Assembly (NCBI GenBank): GCA_938039765.1
Contig: CALHTV010000246.1
Span: 1 to 6,447, forward strand
Direction of reading: 5' to 3'
Origin: an uncultured Dictyoglomus sp.
Lineage (GTDB): Bacteria; Dictyoglomota; Dictyoglomia; Dictyoglomales; Dictyoglomaceae
DNA length: 6,447 bases
The position numbers and the translations under genes are program-made. The notes under the pieces were generated by a model that worked only from the letters and a program-made list of their open reading frames with translations, ran no database searches and had not been told where the DNA came from. Within the stretch, counting starts at the first letter, position 1, and every line of letters starts with the position of its first letter. This document shows positions 1-6,447 of this stretch, in pieces.

Positions 1-1984
1 CTACAAAAGCCTCTTTTTTATCTGGAGTAACAAACATCCATGAAGCAGCATTATGCTCAAAAGGACTAATTAGACGGTATAGATCACCTTCAAAAACAAT
101 ATGCCAAATTCTCTTATATAACTCAATTTGTTCTTTTATTAATTCCTTTTCTTCAGGAGTTAATCTGGTAAGATCTAACTCATATCCCAAAACTCCAGAC
201 ATAGCCACATATCCTCTTGTTTTTAAGGGGGTTATTCTCCCTACTTGGTGGTTAGGGACTGCAGATATATGAGCTCCCATAGTAGATGCAGGGTATACTA
301 AACTTGTTCCCCATTGAATTTTTAATCTTTCAATGGCATCAGTATTATCACTTGTCCATATTTGAGGCATATAGTAGAGAATGCCAGGATCATATCTACC
401 TCCCCCTCCTGAACATCCTTCAAATAAAATATGTGGAAATTCTGAGGTTAATTCCTCCATCATTTCATATACTGCAAGGACGTATCTATGAAAAACTTCT
501 TTTTGGTTCTCAGGGGGAAGAGCTAAAGAACCTACTTCTGTTAAGGGTCTATTCATATCCCACTTAATGTATTCAATGGGAGCACTTTTTATTATCTCTC
601 TCATCATTCTTAATATTTCTTCTCTTACTTCTTTCCTTGTTATGTCAAGTACATATTGATTTCTACATTGAGAGAGAGGCCGTCCTTTTACCTGTATACA
701 CCAATCAGGATGTTTTCGATATAGATCACTATCTGGTGATACCATTTCAGGTTCGAACCAAATTCCAAATTTTAATCCCATCTCTTTTAATTTTTTACCA
801 AGGCCATCTAAACCATTTGGCAACTTCCTTTTATCTACATACCAATCTCCCAAAGAACTTGTGTCATCATCTCTTTTTCCAAACCATCCATCGTCAAGGA
901 CAAATAGTTCTATACCAAGGTCTTTTGCTTCTTTTGCAAGTTCTAATAATTTTTGTTCATTGATATTAAAGTAAACGGCCTCCCAAGTATTTATTAATAT
1001 AGGTCTTCTCTTATCTCTATACTCTCCTCTACATAATCTCTTCCTGTACAGACGGTGAAATGTCCGAGACATTTCTCCTAGTCCTTGTGAAGAATAAACC
1101 ATAACTACTTCAGGTGTTTGAAAGGTTTCTCCTGGTTCAAGAATCCAACTAAATTCAAAAGGATTTATACCCATGGTTATTCTTGTAGTATCAAATTGGT
1201 CTACCTCTACAAAAGCTGCGAAATTTCCACTATACACAAGGTTAAATCCATATACTTCTCCTTCTTTTTCTGTAGCATCTTTAGAGAGCAAGGCTATAAA
1301 GGGATTATGTTGATGAGAACTTTCTCCTCTGGTGCTTTCTATAGCTTTAATTCCATGCATTAAAGGTACCCGCTCTATATGTCTTTCTCGTGCCCAGGAA
1401 CCCCAGAGATGAAGAAGATCAAAATTAGAATGGTCAAAATCTACGCATGCGCTTAGTGCTCTGAGAATTTTTAATTTCTGTTTCCCATCATTTATAAATT
1501 TTACACTTCTTGTAATCACATTATAATCTCTATAAGCTGTATATAGTAAAGTTACCTTCAAGTTAATTAATTCATCTATTAATTCTACTTCTAAAGTTTC
1601 TGCTTCATCATCTTGCTCCACATAAGTAGCTGGAAGTCCTATTAATTTAGGTTTTCCTTTGTATACTTTGTAAGAATTAAATATTAAATTTGTGATACGA
1701 GATCCATCTTCTTGTTCAATTTGGTATGCAGGATGTCTAAAGTCAGAGTTTCCATAAGAAGGGTATTCTAAAAGCATCCGATCAAAAGTAAAGGATTTAT
1801 CATTAGGATCAGGATTAGGGCCAAAAGGAGAGGTGATGAGGGCTTCTGTAAAATGAGAGTGATTTAGTTTCTTTCCCCAATAAAGGTGGGTGAGGTATTT
1901 TTCTTTAAATATTTTAAAAATATAACTAGAATTTCCAGCAATTAAATGAAAAATGTGGTTTTCTTTATCAAAAATAATAGACAT
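1..1984 (-). CDS. Alpha-galactosidase, glycoside hydrolase family 36 (3' end beyond the window)
   Basis: Predicted to hydrolyse terminal alpha-1,6-linked galactose from melibiose, raffinose-type sugars or galactomannan side chains with retention of configuration. It reads without a stop from ATG at 1984-1982 to the left edge (661 codons); GH36 enzymes of this type have about 730 residues, so roughly 70 C-terminal residues are missing. The N-terminal beta-sandwich covers about residues 1-320, followed by the (beta/alpha)8 barrel. Visible barrel motifs are INTWEAVYFN (W334), LDDGWFG (D364, D365), WFEPEM (E411), KWDMNR with the expected nucleophile D476, GCSGGGGRYDPG (C524) and TSDNTDA with the expected acid/base D546. 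These positions lie two residues from those I recall for Geobacillus AgaA, so no sizeable internal indel is likely. The start has a GAGGTGAT Shine-Dalgarno (1997-1990). No signal peptide is seen, so it is probably cytoplasmic. It is divergent from the sugar importer. Family assignment is very secure; the natural substrate is inferred. Confidence 0.96.
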   Translation of the reverse strand, partial: MSIIFDKENHIFHLIAGNSSYIFKIFKEKYLTHLYWGKKLNHSHFTEALITSPFGPNPDPNDKSFTFDRMLLEYPSYGNSDFRHPAYQIEQEDGSRITNLIFNSYKVYKGKPKLIGLPATYVEQDDEAETLEVELIDELINLKVTLLYTAYRDYNVITRSVKFINDGKQKLKILRALSACVDFDHSNFDLLHLWGSWARERHIERVPLMHGIKAIESTRGESSHQHNPFIALLSKDATEKEGEVYGFNLVYSGNFAAFVEVDQFDTTRITMGINPFEFSWILEPGETFQTPEVVMVYSSQGLGEMSRTFHRLYRKRLCRGEYRDKRRPILINTWEAVYFNINEQKLLELAKEAKDLGIELFVLDDGWFGKRDDDTSSLGDWYVDKRKLPNGLDGLGKKLKEMGLKFGIWFEPEMVSPDSDLYRKHPDWCIQVKGRPLSQCRNQYVLDITRKEVREEILRMMREIIKSAPIEYIKWDMNRPLTEVGSLALPPENQKEVFHRYVLAVYEMMEELTSEFPHILFEGCSGGGGRYDPGILYYMPQIWTSDNTDAIERLKIQWGTSLVYPASTMGAHISAVPNHQVGRITPLKTRGYVAMSGVLGYELDLTRLTPEEKELIKEQIELYKRIWHIVFEGDLYRLISPFEHNAASWMFVTPDKKEAFV

Positions 1985-2222
1985 AATTTATCACCTCAAA
2001 TTTTAATTTTTTATTCTATGTTAATATACCATAAAAATATCGAAAAGCTTATTGGTTATTAAAAATATTTTCTTTTCTTTTATTTTATGTCTTAATTTAA
2101 CTAATAATATTAAAATAAATAGAAACTTTTAGGGGAAGGGGTGATGAGAAGGTAATATAAACAGCATTAGGTGGTTTATTTGTGTTTGTTAAACTTACTT
2201 ATTTAAAACAGGGGGTGAAGTT
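1985..2222. promoter_or_regulatory. Divergent intergenic region between GH36 and the importer operon
   Basis: These 238 bases separate two outward-facing genes, so both promoters should lie here. They are extremely AT-rich apart from a purine tract at 2131-2152. Both genes have good ribosome sites: GAGGTGAT (1997-1990, minus) and GGGGGTGA (2211-2218, plus). A TATATT element on the minus strand (2028-2023) could be the -10 for GH36, and TAATAT (2153-2158) could be a -10 for the importer, but neither has a convincing TTGACA-like -35 at 16-18 bases, so neither promoter is firmly called. An imperfect 25-base palindrome at 2036-2060 is listed separately. No gene of meaningful length fits here. Confidence 0.5.
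2036..2060. promoter_or_regulatory. Imperfect 25-bp palindrome, possible operator
   Basis: The two 12-base arms around the central C at 2048 match at 8 of 12 positions (AATATCGAAAAG against AATAACCAATAA, reading the right arm in reverse complement). It lies about 50-75 bases upstream of the GH36 start and just upstream of its candidate -10, a reasonable place for a sugar-responsive regulator. The match is imperfect and the region is AT-rich, so chance is a real alternative. No regulator gene is in the window. Confidence 0.2.
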
Positions 2223-3219
2223 ATGAAAAAATTTCTGTTAGTTTCTTTCATTTTTGTCATCTTCTTATTAATGGCTACCACAGCTCAAACACCTAAAAAA
2301 CTTGTTTTTGCTTGGATTCCTAAGGCTCTTAACAATCCTGTATTTGAGCTTGGTAGAGACGGAAGCTTTTAAGAGAGCTGAAGAATTGTCTAAAAAGGGT
2401 CCATATAAGGTGGAAGTACTTTATGTGGCCTCGGTAGCTTCTGACGCTACTGAGCAAGCAAGGGTAGTAGAAGATGTAGTAGCTAGAAAAGTTGATGGAA
2501 TAGCGATTTCTTGTAATGATCCTACAGCTTTAATTGATGTCATAAACAAGGCAGTTGAAGCTGGAATACCTGTTATGACTTTTGATGCTGATTCTCCTAA
2601 AAGCAAGAGATTTACATATCTTGGTGTAAACAACTATGAGGGTGGTAAATGGGCTGCAAAACTTCTCGTAAAAGCTATGGGAACAAGTGGGGATGTAGCA
2701 ATGTTGACTGGTGTTCCTGGAGCTCTCAATTTAGAAGAGAGAATGAGAGGATTTAGAGATGAAATAAAGAAATATCCTAAGATAAAAATAGTTACTACTG
2801 TGGCCTGCTATGATGATATTAACAGAGGGGTACAGGTTGTAGAGGAAACTATGCAGAAATATCCAAAACTTAGAGGCTGGTTCTTTGTAGGACTTTGGCC
2901 ATTATTTGCTGAAAGAGGATCTATGCCTCTTTGGGAAAAAGCAGCTAAAGCCAAGAAAGTGTTCACTGTTGCTTTCGATACCTTACCTGTTGAGCTTCAG
3001 CTTCTCAAGGAAGGATATCTCTGTGGACTCGTAGGTCAAAAATACTGGGGTTGGGGATATGATGCAATAGATATCTTATATAGAAAAGTAGTAAATAATG
3101 AAAAGTTCCCAGATTGGATTGACTCAGGAATGGACATAGTAACTCAGAAGAATGTTGATGCTATGATTAGAGCTTGGTTGTTAAAGGACTTCAAGACTCC
3201 TCTTCCACCTGCTTTCTAA
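2223..3219 (+). CDS. Sugar ABC transporter periplasmic binding protein, RbsB-like (frameshifted)
   Basis: Captures a sugar outside the membrane and delivers it to the permease. ATG at 2223 follows GGGGGTGA (2211-2218). The first residues form a signal peptide: basic MKK, a hydrophobic stretch to about residue 18, and a likely cut near ATTA-Q; no lipobox cysteine is present. The mature start ([19 protein letters not shown]) is typical of the Peripla_BP_4 family, followed by VDGIAIS (about residues 90-96) and [11 protein letters not shown]. Read literally, the frame stops at 2370 after 49 codons. Removing one A at 2363-2364 turns GGA AGC TTT TAA into GGA GCT TTT AAG and restores a 331-residue protein of normal length, complete to PLPPAF. 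It is the first gene of the importer set and is followed by a terminator. An indel error or recent mutation is likely; the specific sugar is unknown, with CUT2-type monosaccharides the family norm. Confidence 0.9.
2363..2364 (+). other. Frameshift: one extra A in the binding-protein gene
   Basis: Codons before this point read [10 protein letters not shown] in frame from 2223; after it the frame from 2362 reads [18 protein letters not shown]. Joining the two needs removal of one base, most simply one A of the AA in GGAAGC. The joined sequence [12 protein letters not shown] matches the usual helix after the first strand in this family, so the two frames belong to one gene. Confidence 0.85.
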
Positions 3220-3260
3220 AGAAGGGGGAAAGTTTTAAGGTTAAGAAGATAAGGTTATAT

Positions 3261-3296
3261 AGGGTACGGCCTTAGTCTGGGTCGTACCCTTTTTTT
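3261..3296 (+). terminator. Intrinsic terminator/attenuator between binding protein and ATPase genes
   Basis: A 12-bp stem (AGGGTACGGCCT with GGGTCGTACCCT, eight perfect pairs at the base, then two GU wobbles among four) closes a six-base loop TAGTCT at 3273-3278 and is followed by seven T residues starting with the last base of the stem. This is a textbook Rho-independent terminator, 41 bases after the binding-protein stop. Because the ATPase and permease genes follow on the same strand with no obvious new promoter, it probably causes partial termination and so higher binding-protein expression. Confidence 0.9.
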
Positions 3297-3300
3297 AAAA

Positions 3301-3309
3301 AGGAGGTGA
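3301..3309 (+). promoter_or_regulatory. Shine-Dalgarno that fixes the TTG start of the ATPase
   Basis: AGGAGGTGA lies six bases before TTG at 3316. The next in-frame candidate is ATG at 3334 (residue 7), too far from the site and inside the conserved N-terminal strand ILRMEGISKAF. The site starts only a few bases after the terminator T-tract, so terminator and ribosome site are nearly contiguous. Confidence 0.85.
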
Positions 3310-3315
3310 GGCTTT

Positions 3316-4825
3316 TTGGAACCAATTCTTAGAATGGAGGGAATATCTAAGGCTTTTCCAGGAGTACAAGCTTTAGATAGAGTAGACTTTGAGGCATATG
3401 CAGGAGAGGTTATGGCTCTGGTGGGGGAAAATGGTGCTGGAAAATCTACTTTAATGAAGATTTTGAGTGGGGCTTATCAGAAAGACGCTGGAAGAATCTA
3501 TTTAGAAGGCAAAAGAGTTGAGATACAAGATCCCTATCATGCTCAGTTATTAGGAATTAGTACTATTTATCAAGAGCTAAATGTTACTTTTAATCAAACA
3601 GTAGCTCAAAATATCTTTCTTGGAAGAGAACTAAAAAGAAAAGGAATTTTAGGAAGTTTAGGATTTGTAGACAGGAAAGAGATGGAAAGAAGAGCTGGGG
3701 AGATCTTAAAAATGTTAGGAGCTAATATTGCTCCTAATGAATTTGTTAAAAATTTATCTGTTGCTCAAAAGCAGTTGGTGGAAATAGCTAAGGCCTTATC
3801 TTTTAAAGCTAAAATTATAATTATGGATGAGCCTACCTCAGCGTTAGGTTCAGAAGAAGTAGAAAAACTATTTGAAGTTATAAAACAGTTAAAGGACCAG
3901 GGTATTGCAATTATATTTATTTCTCATCGCTTGGAAGAAGTTTTTAAGATTGCTGATAGAATAACGATTTTAAGAGATGGAAAATTAGTTGGTTATATGA
4001 AAAAAGAAGAAGCTACAATAGATAAAAGTGATTTATCTAATGGTTAACAGACCTTTAGGGGATATGTTTAAGAAGGAAGAAGTAAAAAAAGGAGAGCCTG
4101 TTTTAGAGGTTAGGAATCTGAGTAGTAATGTGGTTAAGAATGTGAGTTTTAGTTTATATAAAGGAGAGATTCTTGGCATTGCGGGATTGGTTGGTTCTGG
4201 AAGAACGGAATTAGTAAGGTTAATTTTTGGAGCAGACCCTAAAAAGTCAGGTGAAATATATATAGAAGGTAAAAAAATAGAACTCAAATCTCCCGAAGAC
4301 GCAGTGAAAGTAGGTATTGGGCTTGTGCCTGAGGATAGGCAAAATCAAGGCTTAATTTTAAAAATGCCTGTAAGAGAGAATATAGGAACTACTATTATAA
4401 GAAAAATTTTAAGTTTTTTAAGTTTTATTGATAAGGTAAAACTTTCTCAGATAGCAGAGGATTTTGTTAAAAAATTAAATATCAGAACTCCGTCCATACT
4501 TGAGAAGGTGATGTATTTGTCAGGAGGGAATCAACAAAAGGTTGTGTTAGCAAAATGGTTGGCTTCGGATGCTAAAATTTTGATACTTGATGAACCTACA
4601 AGGGGAATAGATGTAGGTGCAAAAGCAGAAATTCATGCTATTATGAGCCAGTTAGTTAAACAGGGTATTTCTATAATAATGATTTCTTCAGAAATGCCTG
4701 AGGTTTTGGCTATGAGTGATAGAATTTTAGTGATGAGTGAAGGAAGAATAGTGGCTGAACTTCAAAGAGGTGAGGCTACACAGGAAAAGATCATGGCTTA
4801 TGCTTCTGGAAATATAGTTAACTAA
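3316..4825 (+). CDS. Sugar ABC transporter ATP-binding protein with two NBDs, MglA/RbsA type (frameshifted)
   Basis: Powers CUT2-type sugar import at the inner membrane face. The start is TTG at 3316. NBD1 has Walker A GENGAGKST (residues 37-45), Q-loop YQE (Q86), signature LSVAQKQ (147-153), Walker B IIIMDEPTSAL (167-177) and H204. NBD2, in corrected numbering, has the degenerate Walker A GLVGSGRTE (290-298, R in place of the catalytic K), signature LSGGNQQ (401-407), Walker B LILDEPTRGID, and SSEMPEV where the H-loop would be. This asymmetry is normal for the family. The literal frame stops at 4045-4047; dropping one A from the AAAA at 4024-4027 joins the halves through EEATIDK-VIYLMVNRPLGDMF, a standard inter-domain linker, and gives 502 residues, a usual length. 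The second half has no ribosome site of its own, so true split genes are unlikely. It lies 96 bases after the binding protein and 21 before the permease. Confidence 0.92.
4024..4027 (+). other. Frameshift: one extra A in the ATPase gene linker
   Basis: The run GATAAAAGTG reads GAT AAA AGT in the upstream frame, leading to TAA at 4045. With AAA instead of AAAA it reads GAT AAA GTG ATT TAT CTA ATG, giving DKVIYLM and continuing through NBD2. A one-base homopolymer indel is the simplest explanation. Confidence 0.85.
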
Positions 4826-4846
4826 AGGGAGGGAGGTATTTAGAAT

Positions 4847-5756
4847 ATGAAAGAGACAGTAAGAAAATCTAATATAAAGGCCACAAGAATTCAAGAAATA
4901 GGAATTCTTATAATTTTATTTGTTTTATCTACCTTTTTGAGCCTTACTACAGAGACTTTTCTGACCTCAACGAATATATTTAATATTTTAAGAGCTTTTT
5001 CGTGGATTGCAATTAGTGGTTTTGGAATTTTATATGATGCTTAAAGCAAATTTTGGGGTTTTTCTTTCTATAATTGGCGGAGTACTAATTGGGGGTTTAA
5101 TTGGTTTTATAAATGGATTTTTAATAAGTAAAACAAATCTTCCGCCTTTCATTGCAACTTTAGGTACAATGAATATTGCAAGAGGATTTTGCTATGGTAT
5201 TACAGGGGGATGGCCTGTTAGAGATTTACCTAAGTCTTTTAATTTTCTTGGACAGTACGATGTTCCCTTTTTAGGAGTAGGAATTCCTTTACCTGTTATA
5301 TTTATGGTTATTTTAGGAATAATAACTTCCATATTCTTAAATAGAACCTCTTGGGGTTATAAGATTTATGCAGTAGGAGGTAATGAACAAGCAGCAAGGC
5401 TTTCAGGAATAAATACAGGAAGGGTAAAGATTATGATTTATACTTTATGTGGAATGTTGACAGCAGTAGGAGGAATATTGATGACTGCAAGGTTGGGAGT
5501 GGCAGCACCAACGGCGGCTTTAGGTTATGAATTAGATGTTATTGCTGCGGCTGTTATAGGAGGAGCATCTTTATCGGGAGGAGAAGGAACAGTGCTAGGA
5601 GTAATTATTGGAGCTGCTATAATGCAGGTTTTAAGAACAGGTATGGTTCTTTTAGGTTTTCCTGCTTATTGGCAACCCTCAGCTATTGGTACGATAATAA
5701 TTGTAGCTATAATCTTCGATCAATATAGAAAGAGAAAGATGGGTATAATTAGGTAA
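4847..5756 (+). pseudogene. Sugar ABC transporter permease, RbsC-like (segment lost and frame changed)
   Basis: Membrane channel of the importer (BPD_transp_2 family). ATG at 4847 follows GGGAGGT (4831-4837). The N-terminal part has a membrane segment at about residues 18-38 and [19 protein letters not shown], and reaches SGFG before running into TAA at 5042-5044. The rest is in another frame from about 5034: MMLKANFG, a membrane stretch at 5055-5123, [10 protein letters not shown] (5142-5171), a membrane segment at 5289-5339, the coupling-loop-like [40 protein letters not shown], and a final hydrophobic segment. The family normally has about 20-30 more residues between FG and this second part, including a GGIDLSVGS-type motif, which is absent. 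The visible 910 bases give about 302 residues against a usual 320-340. Product identity is secure; a working product from this sequence is unlikely. Confidence 0.88.
5027..5034 (+). other. Deletion junction in the permease gene
   Basis: The upstream frame is family-like through GGT TTT GGA (5018-5026) and the downstream frame through ATG ATG CTT AAA (5034-5045). No single-base change joins them into a normal permease, because the conserved block between them is missing. Restoring the frame needs added length of two modulo three; comparison with the remembered family length suggests some tens of bases. The exact endpoints cannot be set from this window. Confidence 0.7.
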
Positions 5757-5797
5757 AGCTATTAGGAGGGGAAGGGGATAAGGAGGGATTAAAATTT

Positions 5798-6447
5798 ATG
5801 GGGTTAAAGGGAGATTTAAGAAGTATTCCATTATGGGAGATATTACAAACTTTATCTATAGGGAAGAAAACAGGTAAACTTGAAATTAATAGTGAGATTA
5901 AAAGAGCTGAAATTTTTTTTGAAAATGGAAGGATTGTAAATGTAAGGTCTGGTTTTATTGAGGGATATGATGCCATACTAGGTTTGCTGTTTGGGATTCA
6001 GGAGACTTTGTCTTTCATCTAGGCGAAGTAACTCCAATTAAAACCTTAAATTTAGATCCTTTGGAAGCTTATGTAAATCTCTCAAAATATGTTGATGTAA
6101 TGAATTATTTAGGGGATATGGTTTTATTACCTGTAAGAATTGATGGCTTAGCCTTAGAAGAAGAGGTTGTTTCCTCTTCTTTTGATGGTGTAGTACGAGT
6201 TAGAGATGTAGTATTGAATTCACCCTTAGGTGAATTAAAAACTCTTGAGTTTATTCAAAAATTACTAGGAGAAGGAAAACTTATAAGAGTAGAAGAAGAT
6301 TTGAGGATTTTCTGGATATATATCTTTTGGCGATATTTTCGATTCTTGACAATGGAAGAGGGAAGAAAATATTTAGGAGATGAAAAGGGATTAAGGAAAG
6401 AACTTAAAAACTTTGTTTCAGAAACAGCAGAGGGGGGTATTTTAGAA
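5798..6447 (+). CDS. DUF4388 (PATAN-like) domain protein, frameshifted and 3'-partial
   Basis: ATG at 5798 follows AGGAGGG (5781-5787), 41 bases after the permease stop. The start MGLKGDLRSIPLWEILQTLS, then GKKTGKLEI, AEIFFENGRIVNVRSG and a W-containing end is the DUF4388/PATAN pattern, a domain found in bacterial signalling and regulatory proteins whose biochemical role is unclear. The literal frame stops at 6020-6022 after 74 residues. Adding one T to TTT at 5990-5992 gives LLFWDSGDFVFHLGEV and an open frame to the right edge (217 codons visible). Residues about 120-165 (SSFDGVVRVRDVVLNS, then ELKTLEFIQKLLGEGKLI) resemble the winged-helix module that often follows DUF4388; this is inference. 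A W/F-rich stretch (IFWIYIFWRYFRFL) follows. The close spacing suggests co-transcription with the importer, but a functional link is unproven. Confidence 0.8.
5990..5992 (+). other. Frameshift: one missing T in the DUF4388 gene
   Basis: CTG TTT GGG ATT reads LFGI and soon hits TAG at 6020. With TTTT it reads CTG TTT TGG GAT TCA GGA GAC TTT, giving LFWDSGDF, the W-x-x-G-x-F pattern expected at the end of a DUF4388 domain. The downstream frame then stays open for 149 codons to the window edge. Confidence 0.8.
6158..6183 (+). repeat. Perfect 9-bp inverted repeat inside the DUF4388 gene
   Basis: AAGAAGAGG (6158-6166) and CCTCTTCTT (6173-6181) flank the loop TTGTTT, with four T residues at 6180-6183. 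It resembles a weak terminator hairpin but encodes EEEVVSSSF in the corrected frame. It may be a by-product of repeated GAA and TCT codons. Confidence 0.45.

Noticed and set aside
286..1363. Plus-strand open frames of 81-108 codons at 286-567, 637-963 and 1118-1363
   Set aside because: They lie antisense inside the GH36 gene, resemble no family I know, lack ribosome sites, and the opposite strand carries unbroken catalytic motifs.
2023..2028. Firm promoter call for GH36 based on TATATT on the minus strand
   Set aside because: No acceptable -35 hexamer lies 16-18 bases upstream, and such -10-like strings are common in this AT-rich stretch.
3297..3315. Possible second hairpin AAAAAG ... CTTTTT enclosing the ATPase ribosome site
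   Set aside because: The six-bp stem is almost all A-T and the site would sit in a purine loop; at the high growth temperature suspected here it would hardly form.
4885..4909. Inverted repeat AAGAATTC ... GAATTCTT with a nine-base spacer
   Set aside because: It lies within the start of the permease coding region, has no T-tract directly after it, and is made of two copies of the short self-palindrome GAATTC in AT-rich sequence, so chance is likely.
5764..5788. G-rich tract before the DUF4388 gene as a G-quadruplex
   Set aside because: Only three runs of three or more G are present, so a stable three-tetrad quadruplex is not supported; two overlapping ribosome-site-like tracts explain it better.
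2421..5976. Minus-strand open frames at 2421-2633, 4033-4287 and 5749-5976
   Set aside because: They are antisense shadows of the binding-protein, ATPase and DUF4388 genes, whose conserved motifs read on the plus strand.
2355..6000. Programmed ribosomal frameshifting or transcriptional slippage as the cause of the broken frames
   Set aside because: The sites show no classical slippery heptamer or long homopolymer, they need shifts in different directions, and these families are normally single uninterrupted frames.

Overview
The window comes from an AT-rich bacterium with strong purine Shine-Dalgarno sites, heavy use of AGA for arginine, and K/E/I-rich proteins. The gene families and style suggest a thermophilic anaerobic saccharolytic bacterium, with Dictyoglomus the best guess. 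That assignment is from memory of family resemblance only; no search was run.

Layout. Positions 1-1984 (minus strand) hold a GH36 alpha-galactosidase that starts at 1984 and runs off the left edge; it is open and in frame over 661 codons. Positions 1985-2222 are a divergent AT-rich intergenic region that must carry promoters for both directions. Rightward from 2223 comes a CUT2-type (ribose/xylose/galactose-like) sugar ABC importer: a periplasmic binding protein (2223-3219), a strong intrinsic terminator or attenuator (3261-3296), a two-NBD ATPase starting at TTG (3316-4825), and a membrane permease (4847-5756). Last is a gene with an N-terminal DUF4388/PATAN-like domain (5798 to the right edge).

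The proposed logic is a sugar-utilisation locus. The binding protein captures a sugar outside the membrane, the permease and ATPase import it, and the cytoplasmic GH36 enzyme (no signal peptide) releases galactose from alpha-galactosides. The internal terminator would let the binding protein be made in excess over the membrane components, a known design in ABC operons. The substrate cannot be read from the sequence.

The most unusual feature is that all four rightward genes are broken, each by exactly one visible lesion, while the leftward GH36 gene is clean. The lesions are one extra A in the binding-protein gene (about 2363), one extra A in the ATPase gene (4024-4027), loss of a segment plus a frame change in the permease gene (about 5027-5034), and one missing T in the DUF4388 gene (5990-5992). 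The three single-base lesions are in short homopolymers and may be sequence errors. The permease lesion removes the region where this family carries its GGIDLSVGS-type motif and is not a simple base-call slip. I found no RNA genes, CRISPR arrays, insertion sequences or clear novel system.
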